A program made the translations under genes and the position numbers. Shown one piece after another: positions 1-9,900 of a DNA stretch of 37,495 bases; position 1 is the first letter of the stretch, and each line of letters begins with the position of its first letter. The notes beneath the pieces were generated by a model. It ran no database searches. It had not been told where the DNA came from and was given only the letters and a program-made list of their open reading frames with translations. The DNA is from Kiritimatiellia bacterium (GTDB lineage Bacteria; Verrucomicrobiota; Kiritimatiellia; JAAZAB01): the NCBI GenBank assembly GCA_028718125.1, contig JAQUMN010000037.1:1-37495 (forward strand), read 5' to 3'.

Positions 1-45
1 TGATAGTTTTTTTCATGCCCGCACACTACCAAGTGTGACCATATC

Positions 46-102
46 TGTCAGCGAACGTTTGGCGCACACACCGCGAACGTTTGCCGCACAGGGCGAACGT
101 TT
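46..102 (+). repeat. triple direct repeat resembling an IS21-type end
   Basis: Three copies of GCGAACGTTTG start at 51, 73 and 93, the first two followed by a CGCAC motif, and the run is headed by TGTCA at 46. Several spaced copies of one motif next to a TG end is how many IS21-family termini are built. No istA/istB transposase genes follow on the right, so this would be a solo or decayed end. Iterons or a regulator-binding array are alternatives. Seen: the repeats. Inferred: the IS relation. Confidence 0.4.
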
Positions 103-110
103 GATCGCAC

Positions 111-152
111 CACGACAGATTCTTTAAGCCGGTCTGCAGGCCGGCTGTCGTG
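111..152. repeat. nested inverted repeat
   Basis: CACGACAG (111-118) pairs with CTGTCGTG (145-152), and an alternative inner pair AGCCGG/CCGGCT lies at 127-132 and 141-146. It follows the triple repeat directly and may belong to the same element end. It has no T-run typical of a terminator on either strand. Confidence 0.4.
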
Positions 153-440
153 TTGGTTTTCAAGGCTGCGTCAATAACGATCTCGCGGGAACTCCCGCCG
201 TCGCCAGGAGGCTATGGCGGACGAACGGCCCCTGGCACGAATGCCAATTCTTTCTCCACGAATGCCGTGTTGAGGCGCGCAGTTTACATAAAAACAACCA
301 AAAATGTGTAGATGCTATGGGTGGCAAATTCCCGCGAATATCAGGCGGGATGAGCGGTTAGTTCCCCGGATGGGGTGGGGATTCCATTGGTGTTTCGAGC
401 AATACGGAAAGTTGCCCGCAGGGAGCGCAGCCGTTCCGGC
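153..440. other. non-coding stretch downstream of the ABC operon
   Basis: No convincing gene is seen. It holds a short palindrome, GCGGGA-AC-TCCCGC, at 185-198, a direct repeat CACGAATGCC at 238 and 262, and a weak stem CCCGC/GCGGG at 331-349. The last could end the minus-strand transcript that finishes at 441, but it lacks a U-tract. Reading frames here continue antisense into the ATPase gene and look spurious. Confidence 0.4.
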
Positions 441-1177
<737 letters not shown>

Positions 1178-1181
<4 letters not shown>

Positions 1182-1843
1182 TCTTCAACCCTCATGGCGT
1201 CCACGGGCTGTTTGCGCGCCGCCCAGTAGGCCGGCAGGATGGAGGCTGCCACGGACATCAGCGATCCGATGATCAGCGCCATGGCCAGCGACAGAATGAC
1301 CGCCATCCATGGAAAACCCGCAAATACCCAGTGCCCGTAAGATATCAGGTCCACGCCGATGGCGATCAGCAGGCCGATCAGCGCGCCCAGCGCCGTGCCG
1401 ATCACGCCCTGGAGGGAAGATTCGATGAAGTAGGTTTTTACAATAAATGAATCTTCCGCGCCCAGGCACTTGAGCGTGCCGATTTCCTTGATCCGTTCCG
1501 TTACCGACATCAGCATCGCGTTGACGATCCCCACCAGGCAGGTGATCAACGAAAGCCCGATCAGCAGGATCATCATGGTGTCCGTGCCCTGCGCGGCGTA
1601 AATATCCACGCCGGCCTTCTGGAGCAGCACGTTAAGCTCGTCGTCTTTCAGGAGGATCAAAGCCTGCACGATGTCGTTGCTGACCCGCATATAGGTCAGG
1701 AAGGCGATGCCCAGCACCACGCCGAGCATAGTGATCAGCGCTCGCAGGAATCGCCGGCGCAAGCTGCCCCAGCTCACCATCAACGCCACGCCCCATGGCA
1801 CCGGGGTCTGGTCCGGAATATCGCGTTGTGTCTGCTCCGCCAT
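1178..1843 (-). CDS. minimal FtsX-like ABC permease
   Basis: A 221-residue inner-membrane protein. After a short cytoplasmic N-terminus comes TM1 (about 31-51), then a loop of only about 40 residues, then the FtsX domain: three further helices with the cytoplasmic coupling stretch VTERIKEIGTLKCLGA, ending in a PAYWAARKQPVDAMR motif typical of MacB/LolC C-termini. The usual 200-300-residue periplasmic domain (MacB_PCD) is missing. A strong AGGAG lies 5 nt before the ATG. It follows the large OPT-like gene by 8 bp and overlaps the ATPase gene by 4 bp. It could form a homodimer, or pair with the giant permease at 6925-11925, in the way LolC pairs with LolE. Confidence 0.85.
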
Positions 1844-1851
1844 AGCCGCTC

Positions 1852-4815
1852 CTAATTCTTGTTAAGGTCAAATCCTGGAATAATCGTGCCGGAAGCCAGC
1901 GACAAAATCAGGGCCAGGATGCCGATCAGTATTTCGCCGATGATCAGGCCGATGAAAAATCCGCGGGCGCGGTGGTACATATCCTTGCTTCCGTATTTCG
2001 TCACCATCAGGTTGGCCAACCAGCCGAGCAGGATGGAAAACCAGTAGGTATTCATGGCGACATTGACATACATGATCAGGCCCAGCGGGTGGGGCAGCCA
2101 GAAAATAAACTGGCGGAAATAGAGCAGGGCTCCCATGGTGGCGCCGCCCACGAACAGCCAGAGCTGGCCGGCGGGCGAGGCTGCCGGCGCATCCGTGACC
2201 ATGTTGCGCATGGTATGGAACATGGCCCAGCGCGGCAAATTGGTATAAAACCAGGTGTTCATATTGTCGGCCCCGCGCGAATAGGCCAGCAACATCACGG
2301 CCACGAACGCCGCCAGGCCGGCGGCGATCAGGCACAGGGCGATCGCCAGGTGGAAAACGCCGCGTTTGATATGGTAGTCGTTGCGCAGCTTCAGGGCGTT
2401 GGCCATGGCCGGCGCCACGAATACTTTGATGTCCAGGAACATTACCCCGCAATAAATGATCAGGGGCGTAAAGAGGGAAACCAGGGAATATTTCTGGTCT
2501 AAGCCCACGAACGCCCGCACGATGTGGAAGGGGCTGACGTGCGTCTTGACGGTAAGGAGGCCGCCCTCGGCGACGGCGCGGACCATGCCAATCGTCAGCA
2601 GGATCACCATGAAATAGAAGAATATCGTGTAAAAGAGATTGGCGCCCATATCCAGCCACAGCTGGATGATCAGGGCCAGCGAGCCGCCCAGGAAGGCAAT
2701 CGAGGCCAGCTTGAGCTCCTTGCGTTCGTCAGCTTCCAGGCCGCTGATGGCCGACGGGGTGAACGCGCATAAAATATACTTGCGGCACTTGAACAGCACC
2801 ATGGCCGAAAACACCATCAACGCCCCCTGGCCTTGCGCCGTGTGAAAATTCAACAGGTACCACCAGTTGTAAGAATAGCCCGTCTGGTGCCCCGACCAGT
2901 CCATGACCAGAACCTGCGCCAGATACACGACATGAAAGAACCAGAGTGAAAACGAGATGTTCTTGGGAATCAGGAAGGCCAGGCCGATCATCACGAAGAA
3001 AATGCAGGACTTAGTCCCCAGCAGGGCCTCGAACTTGGTGTTGAAGATGTAAGGCCGCCAGTCATTGTTAAGATCCAGGGGATTGAGGCCGGGGACAATC
3101 TGGGACGCGCAGAGCAGGTTCCAGCCCATGATTCCGCCCGAAACAGCCATGCCGATCCAGAACAGGTTGTTGCGGTACAGGGACGGAATCAGGCCGTCCT
3201 GGTCTAGGCCGCCGATCAGCGCCTTGGGCAGTTCCGCCAGGGGATAAGTCAGCATTTCGTTGTAAGCCCACTGCCGGAAGATCAGCAAGTTCAGCGCCAT
3301 GAGCACGATATACGTCAGGGCCGCTAAAATCGTCCAGCGCATCAGCGGCCTCGCCCAGTGCTTCCACGGAATTTCGCCGAAGAAATACCGGCGAATGGAA
3401 ACATCCATGGATGTCAGCACGGGAATAAAGCCGTCCATGCGGCTGCGGATCTCCGCGGCCGGAGTCCGGCCAGTTTTCAGGTCGGCCTGGAGCGCGGCCA
3501 GCGAGTCCGTCAGCGCCTGCACGTTCTGTGCGCAGGTCAGCTGCCAGTCGTTCCGCTCGCGGTCCATTTCGATATCCTCCTGGCGGCGCTTCAGGCGCTC
3601 GATATCGGATTCCAGGGGCCGCAGCATTGACGCTTCCGGCACCACCTCGCCGCGCTTGGCATTGCGCACCGTGATCTTGAGCGCGGTAAACCGCAGATCA
3701 GTTTGTTTGCGCTCTTCATTGATCAGGGTTTCCTCCTTGCGCAGAAATTCCTGGCGCTCTTTCAAAAATTCATCGTCGCTGAGCGGCTTAAGGGTGCCCA
3801 CGGCGCGCTGCAGAAGGCTTCCCAACTCGGTGCTCGCGGATCCCGCCGGCGGGACGGCGGGAGGAAGGCCGCTCAGCAGCCGCAGACCGGCCTTGATGTC
3901 TTGCAAGGCGGCCATGCCTTTAACCAGGCGCCGGAGCCGGGCAAAGTAAGAGGAGGCATCGTCCTCGCGCATCGGCACGATTCCCGGGTAGGCGCTCATG
4001 CCGCGCGGCAGCCCGCGGCGGAAAAGGGCGACTTTCTTGAACGCTTTGCTTTCCAGGACGGCTAGGTCTGCGCGGGTTTGAGCCACCAGGCTCTCGCTCT
4101 GCTCGATCTTTGCCGGGAATGAACGCAAAACCTCTTCGGCCGGCGGGAGAGCCATTTTCCGGACCAGCTCTTCCCATGACGTTTCCGCATCGGTAAGCGC
4201 CAGGCGCAAGTTGCCCAGCGCCGTTTTCAGCGCGCTGATTTTCACGTTCTTTTTCTCGGCGGTCAGCGCGGCCCCGGCCTGGACTTTCTCGATTTCCGCT
4301 TCGGTCTCGGCGATGCGCTCGCGCAGATTGCGGAGGCGAGAGGCGACTTCATAGGAGTTCTTTTTATCCTGGCAGTCGCCGTAGGCCCGGTGATATTTGC
4401 CGGCCGCTAGCTGCATCCCGGGCTCGGAGACAAAGTAGGCCTCGTTCACGAAAGGCACGATGTGGCGGTTCCATTCCGACTGCGGGTTGTTCCAGTCGCC
4501 GTAAAACAGGCTTCCGGCCATGGGCATGATTTGTTCGACAAGTCCGAAATTGGCCAGGCCGGAAGAAACCGAGCCCATCAGGAAGATAATCAGGATTTCC
4601 ACGGCGGAAAATATGCGGATTATGCGGATCAGGCGGCAGAGGGGATTCAGCAGCAGGACCATGACGATCAGGAGCAGGTACGGCGCCACCGGGATCTGGC
4701 AGCCCGTGATTGCAAGCGACGTGATATTGCTGGCATAGACCGAGACTATGGCGAACAGCGCCGCGAACAGCGTTCCCAGCACCAGCGAACGAATGGTTAT
4801 CTTGTTGTTTTTCAT
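1852..4815 (-). CDS. OPT/DUF6785-like transporter with large coiled-coil insertion
   Basis: A 987-residue multi-span membrane protein. Three or four helices lie at the N-terminus (about 8-100), and many more from about 485 to the end. Motifs such as YNEMLTYPLAELP resemble the uncharacterised DUF6785/DUF6784 proteins that I associate with the OPT superfamily in planctomycetes and relatives. Between the two membrane parts, residues about 150-460 are soluble, charged and heptad-like (for example RNLRERIAETEAEIEKV), predicting long coiled coils. Family members as I know them are about 600-700 residues, so this region looks like an insertion of some 330. The gene is 2 bp from the OPT-like gene upstream. 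Substrate unknown; the family call is from memory of the pattern. Confidence 0.75.
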   Translation of the reverse strand: MKNNKITIRSLVLGTLFAALFAIVSVYASNITSLAITGCQIPVAPYLLLIVMVLLLNPLCRLIRIIRIFSAVEILIIFLMGSVSSGLANFGLVEQIMPMAGSLFYGDWNNPQSEWNRHIVPFVNEAYFVSEPGMQLAAGKYHRAYGDCQDKKNSYEVASRLRNLRERIAETEAEIEKVQAGAALTAEKKNVKISALKTALGNLRLALTDAETSWEELVRKMALPPAEEVLRSFPAKIEQSESLVAQTRADLAVLESKAFKKVALFRRGLPRGMSAYPGIVPMREDDASSYFARLRRLVKGMAALQDIKAGLRLLSGLPPAVPPAGSASTELGSLLQRAVGTLKPLSDDEFLKERQEFLRKEETLINEERKQTDLRFTALKITVRNAKRGEVVPEASMLRPLESDIERLKRRQEDIEMDRERNDWQLTCAQNVQALTDSLAALQADLKTGRTPAAEIRSRMDGFIPVLTSMDVSIRRYFFGEIPWKHWARPLMRWTILAALTYIVLMALNLLIFRQWAYNEMLTYPLAELPKALIGGLDQDGLIPSLYRNNLFWIGMAVSGGIMGWNLLCASQIVPGLNPLDLNNDWRPYIFNTKFEALLGTKSCIFFVMIGLAFLIPKNISFSLWFFHVVYLAQVLVMDWSGHQTGYSYNWWYLLNFHTAQGQGALMVFSAMVLFKCRKYILCAFTPSAISGLEADERKELKLASIAFLGGSLALIIQLWLDMGANLFYTIFFYFMVILLTIGMVRAVAEGGLLTVKTHVSPFHIVRAFVGLDQKYSLVSLFTPLIIYCGVMFLDIKVFVAPAMANALKLRNDYHIKRGVFHLAIALCLIAAGLAAFVAVMLLAYSRGADNMNTWFYTNLPRWAMFHTMRNMVTDAPAASPAGQLWLFVGGATMGALLYFRQFIFWLPHPLGLIMYVNVAMNTYWFSILLGWLANLMVTKYGSKDMYHRARGFFIGLIIGEILIGILALILSLASGTIIPGFDLNKN

Positions 4816-4817
4816 GA

Positions 4818-6830
4818 TCAGAATATAAGCGGCGCCATCATTTTGTTCAAAATGGCAATCGACATGCCGACCATGGCCACCAGCCCCATGCCGCAGGCGT
4901 AGCCCGCCAGCAGTACCGGCGTATATTTAAGCCACATGTCGCCGAACTTCCGGCGGAAATAGAAACGCCCCAATAATGCGCCGATAACTTCAAACGTTAT
5001 CCCGGCCGGAGTGCCCTGGCCCAGGCCCCGGACTATGCCGAACAGCACAAGGGTCGGCAAGCCGAGAATGGAAAGCAGGGTGAACAGACCGACGCCGAAA
5101 CCAAGCCCGGAGGCAAACCACTTGAGTTTCAAGGCTTCAAAGAAGAGCGAGCCGCCTTCCATGGTGGAACTCATCGTCAGGCACATGGTTTTCGCCTGCA
5201 GGTCCCACATCAGCTGGGCAAAGGGGTAGGCATCCGAAGGCACTTCGGCCATCTTCCAGAATAGCTGCGAGAACACCAGGGAGGCCACGATAATCACGGG
5301 AATGGTCACCAGCTGGGTTTTCACCAGGCTGATCACCTTGGTGCCCGTCAGCTCCAGAACGCGGAACCCGACAGATGCGGGGCCGTAGTTGGGCAGGGAA
5401 ATCGGGGCAAACCAGATTTTAACGCCGTGGTAGCCGCTCAATATAAAGGTGGCTTCGCGGACCATGGGAATATTCAAAGCCTGGCCCGCCGTGCCTTCCA
5501 GCTTGGCGCAGGCATAGGAAATAACGGGGGTGTAAAAAATGGCGTAAAACACGAAGAACTTCCATGGGAAACCATCGATCAGGAAGCTGGCAATACTGAT
5601 CCAGGCCGTGGAGGAGAAAATGTAAATCCCCACGGCGATGAAAATGGAAAAATCGCCCCGTTTGACATTGTTCCGGATCAGGCGCTGCAAGCCGCCGGGG
5701 CGCCGGTCGCCCAGTTCGGCATGGGTGAGTTCCCGGGTCGGCTGGTTGGGCCGCAGGGCGCGTATGATCGGTTTGACGACTTGAGCCAGGCTGACCAGGG
5801 CCACGGCAACCGTCAGGCCGATCCCGAAGGAGAGATAAAAGTCAATGCTGTTGACATAGGTGGTGTCAATCACGTCCATGCCCAGTTGCCAGTTGGAAAG
5901 AATACCATGGCGATAGAGGATGGGATTGGCCGTCATCAGGCCGAGCACCGCCAGGCCTCCGCCGATCACGGCCCAGAAGGGCAGGACCATGCCGGTCAGG
6001 ATCAGCCCGAAATCCAAGGTCAGGTTCATGGGGGTGGCCGGCAGGATGTGCCCGATGGCCGAGGTGAAATCAATAAAAGGAATGGGAATCAGCATCAGGG
6101 GCTTGGGGAGTATAGAGCCCGTGATGGCCGGGAGCGCGATATACACGGAGCCATAAAGGATGCCGATCATGCCGCCGATCGAGAAGCAATTCCAGCGCCA
6201 GGGATCACGGGATTCGCCGGTTTCCACCAGCGCGGTGATGCCGGAAGCTCCAACCGGGGCCATCGGGAACGGCAGTTCCTCGACATCGCTCGTTATGCGA
6301 TACATTACGTAGCCCATGCCGAAACTGTCGATGTACGTGATGATCAGGGCGATTGAAGTCAAGGCGATGGGCGCCATCCAGCCTCTGGTAAAGAACGTGC
6401 GCCCGGTCTCCTTGATAAGTTCCGCCGAAGGCGCATACCAGTTGGGGACTTCCTGGGCTATCCCCATGGCGATCGCGTAATCCGATTGGACAAAATACTG
6501 GTTCCACAGCAGTCCCTGGAACGGGGAGGCAATCGCCAGCCCGGCCATATAATACAGGATATAGACCTCCTGCATCTTAAGGTCTTTCAGCGACCGGCGG
6601 GCCACCTCGGCGAACAGGATGATGGTGACCCACTGGGAGGCCGCGGCTATGCTGCCGCCGGTGCCGACGACCAGCGCCAGGTACATTGAGCCCGGCATCA
6701 TGATAAACCCGAGGAAAATGGCGCCGATGATCGTCCGCCAGTTGAAGCCGTCCTCAAAATGATCGGGCGGTTCCATCAGCTTGCGGTACCGGTCCAGTTC
6801 CTTGGCCTGATTGGATTTAAAAAGGGTCAT
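4818..6830 (-). CDS. OPT-like (oligopeptide transporter superfamily) membrane protein
   Basis: A 670-residue polytopic inner-membrane protein with about 14 predicted helices. The N-terminal part (GFNWRTIIGAIFLGFIMMPG, then GGSIAAASQWVTIILFAE) and the segment ELPFPMAPVGASGI are typical of bacterial OPT-like proteins related to DUF6785. Known OPT members move peptides or metal chelates, but this branch is uncharacterised. It is followed at 2 bp by the longer paralogue-like gene, so the two may form a heteromeric transporter. No clear ribosome-binding site precedes the ATG. Between it and the permease upstream lie 94 bp without a recognisable site. Confidence 0.78.
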   Translation of the reverse strand: MTLFKSNQAKELDRYRKLMEPPDHFEDGFNWRTIIGAIFLGFIMMPGSMYLALVVGTGGSIAAASQWVTIILFAEVARRSLKDLKMQEVYILYYMAGLAIASPFQGLLWNQYFVQSDYAIAMGIAQEVPNWYAPSAELIKETGRTFFTRGWMAPIALTSIALIITYIDSFGMGYVMYRITSDVEELPFPMAPVGASGITALVETGESRDPWRWNCFSIGGMIGILYGSVYIALPAITGSILPKPLMLIPIPFIDFTSAIGHILPATPMNLTLDFGLILTGMVLPFWAVIGGGLAVLGLMTANPILYRHGILSNWQLGMDVIDTTYVNSIDFYLSFGIGLTVAVALVSLAQVVKPIIRALRPNQPTRELTHAELGDRRPGGLQRLIRNNVKRGDFSIFIAVGIYIFSSTAWISIASFLIDGFPWKFFVFYAIFYTPVISYACAKLEGTAGQALNIPMVREATFILSGYHGVKIWFAPISLPNYGPASVGFRVLELTGTKVISLVKTQLVTIPVIIVASLVFSQLFWKMAEVPSDAYPFAQLMWDLQAKTMCLTMSSTMEGGSLFFEALKLKWFASGLGFGVGLFTLLSILGLPTLVLFGIVRGLGQGTPAGITFEVIGALLGRFYFRRKFGDMWLKYTPVLLAGYACGMGLVAMVGMSIAILNKMMAPLIF

Positions 6831-6924
6831 AGCGTTTGTAATAATTCCAAATTACGCGGTCAATTGCCAAAATATGCAAACGGCGGATGGTTTAATGGAC
6901 CTAAAGGTTCGTTCCCGTCCGTCA

Positions 6925-9900
6925 TTAGGCATTCAAAAATTCCTTCCCGGCCTGTTGAATATAAAAGTTCTGCTGGGCTGCGTCCAGGTTGCGCCAGCGC
7001 ATCAGGTATTTCCGTAAATTCTCCAGGAAAGGCCGGTTGGTGGTCACCCAGTTGCTGTCCTGGCCCGAAATGCGATTGATATTGAGATGCAGGCAGTAGG
7101 CCTGGACGTGGTCGTCGTAGGCCAGGTTGAACACCAGGTGCTCGGTGACGCCCAGGTCGTAAGGCACCAGCGCGGCGTGGTACGTCAGCGTGTGCCGGTC
7201 GCGGCCCTTGGCGTCAACATCATGGCTGCGGCCTTCTTCGGTGGCGATCATGTCGCCGATCGAGGCCTCGGTATAGCGGCCGAAGTATTCCTGCAGGTAG
7301 GCCATCACGCCGATAGCGATACGGGGCTGATAAATAAAGGGGAAAAGCACCGGCATCGTTCGTCCGTCATGCTTCGGTAAGGACCAGGTTCGCTTGCCGG
7401 ACGGCACCGCCGCCTTGGTGGCCGCCATGGCCGGGTACAGCGTCGAGAGCAGCACGATGGCGATCGTCAGCAGGATGACGTAGGCCACGCTGAGCGAGGA
7501 ATAATTAAAGTTAATCCCCTGCACCAGCCCGGTATAGCTAACCGCCAGGCTCAGCACCTGGCCGATCAGGTAGCCGCCTACCGACCCGATCACGCCGTAG
7601 ACAAAAGACTCGGCCAGGAAAAATGTGCCGATGTGGTGAGGGTTAAGGCCTATGGCGTTATACACGGCGATTTCCTTCTTGCGCTCATAGACCGACCCCA
7701 GCATGGTATTTAAAATAATTGTGCCGGCAATAAAGAGCGGGATCAGGAGGGCGGAAAGGCCGCCGACGGAGGTGGAATAACTGGACCCGATGAAATACGC
7801 GCCCGGCGCCACAGTCTGCCGCTCGCTGCGCAGGGAGGGCACAAACGGAATGCGGCTGCTCATATAAAACCGGGCCTGCGTGGTGGTCAGCAGCAGGTCG
7901 GCCATCGGCCAAATCGGCTCGTTGTCTTTCATTTTCAACGAAATGCTGTAGGGCTGTGCGCCCAGTTTTTTAGCCGTTTGCAGCGGAATGACCATCAGGG
8001 CGGCGGGATCCGTGAAAAACAAGTTGCCGATATCCTGCATGTCCTTGCCCTGCTTGGAGCCGGACGTGCTTTGCTGGCGCGCTTGCGCCATGCCTTGATC
8101 GGCGCCGTCGGCCACCAGTTTCAGGATCGGGGTCAGCGGCAGGCCGTTCAAGTCTTTCATGTTCCGGAACTGAACGTCGTCGAAAATGCCGACCACCTTG
8201 AAGGTCTTGCCCTGGAAGGAGATCGTAACCGCCTGGATCACGTCGGGATCAATATGCAGGACCTGGGCGGCTGCCGACGAAAGGATCGCCTCGTCGGCTT
8301 CATCAGATGAAAAAAACCGGCCCGAGACCAGCGGTATCCGTGCAAGAAAACCATCTTCCGCGCAGGGCAGGCCCAGTATGCCCTCCATCTGGGCCTGGGT
8401 GCCCAGGTTGCACATGGCGGCGAACGGGGCGCCCTCGTCAGCCAGCAGCCAGCGGCGCACAATGATCGTGCCGCGCTTTTCAAACATGGTGTTGAACACC
8501 GCGAGCGTCTGCTCATCCATCGGGTATTTTCCCGGCCAGTGATACATGAAGCCGGTATAGGGCGCCGTTTTGCTCTTGGTCACCAGCGTAGGGTTGACCT
8601 TCTTGGAGATACTGGTGAAGGAGAGCATGGTGAACGCAACCAGCACGATCGTGGCCGTCGTCAGCATGGTGCGGACGCGGCGGCGTTTCATATTGTTCAC
8701 GCCGATCAACATCGCCTTCTGCGTCACCGTGGAATACCCGACCTCGTTGCCCAGGTAGCTGCGGAAGAGCAGCTGCATGGTGCCCTCGAACCGGCTGTGC
8801 AGAATGCTGATGACGAAAACGCCCAGGGCGCCCATGATGAACGCAATGAAAATGGTTTCCGCCGCCTGCGCCACGCGGAAGGCCGGATGAATCGCGCGGA
8901 AAATGATGAAGGTAATCACGAACAGCACGCCGAACATGCCCATCTCATGCTCAATTTTGACAAACCGGAAGAGCAGCTTTTCCAGGAACAGGCAGAAGGG
9001 CAGGAGCAGGGCCATATACACTACCACGGCTTGCAGCATGTCGTCGCGCGTCTGCTTGGCCTGCTCGTAGGATTTTACGTGGGCGCCCAGCGCTTCATAT
9101 TGGGCGCGCACGTAGCCCAGGTGGTCGTTCTGCGCGGCGCACTCATCCATCCTTTTCAGGCAGTCGTCGCCCCGCTGGATGAATTCCCGGATCAGGTCGT
9201 TGACCAGGACCTTTACCTTGGCCGCGCGCGCGTGGTTCAGGGTTGCCATGTCGCGCGTTATGCGCGCAAACACGTCCGCGCCCAGTTCGGCCGCCGATGC
9301 AAATCCACGGCCTTCCGGATCCTTCTCGGTGGCGTTCAGGGCCAGCCGCTTTTCGGATGAAACCAGCTTGATGCGCTGACTGGGATTGACGTAGAAAGCC
9401 GCCGGTGCGCCGGCCGTGGCATTGATTTTTTTCAACGAGGTCTGGGGTGCAAGGCCGGTTATCCCGTATTTGCGCGGAGATGAATTCCCTCGCGCCGTCA
9501 CGGGCATGATCCGGTCCATGGCAATGGGGAAGTCGGATACCAGCGAGGAATCAGCGGTTGAGTAAAACGGCAGTTCAAAGCATTCGAACAGGGCCAGGGT
9601 CATGGACTTGTCATAGGCCGCCGGCTTAACTTTGCGATAGACATCCCCGGCATCGATGGCGAAATCCACCCGGGTGAAGTCTTTGTCAAAATGGAAGGCG
9701 CTGACAGTATCGTCCGGCATGGTCAGAATGGTGCTATAAATGATCGTTGTGGCGCGTCGGTCGGTAAGCGCCAGGTCGGCTATAATGACGTCGTTGACCA
9801 GGACATCTTTATTCAAGGGCTCCAGAATGGCCAGGGGGTTTTCCGGGCGCCTGATAACGGCGCAATTCGGCACCGGGATGTCGGGGAAAACGCTGGCTGA

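Noticed and set aside
51..102. CRISPR array
   Set aside because: The repeats are about 11-17 bp with spacers of about 10 bp or less and only three units, and there are no cas genes.
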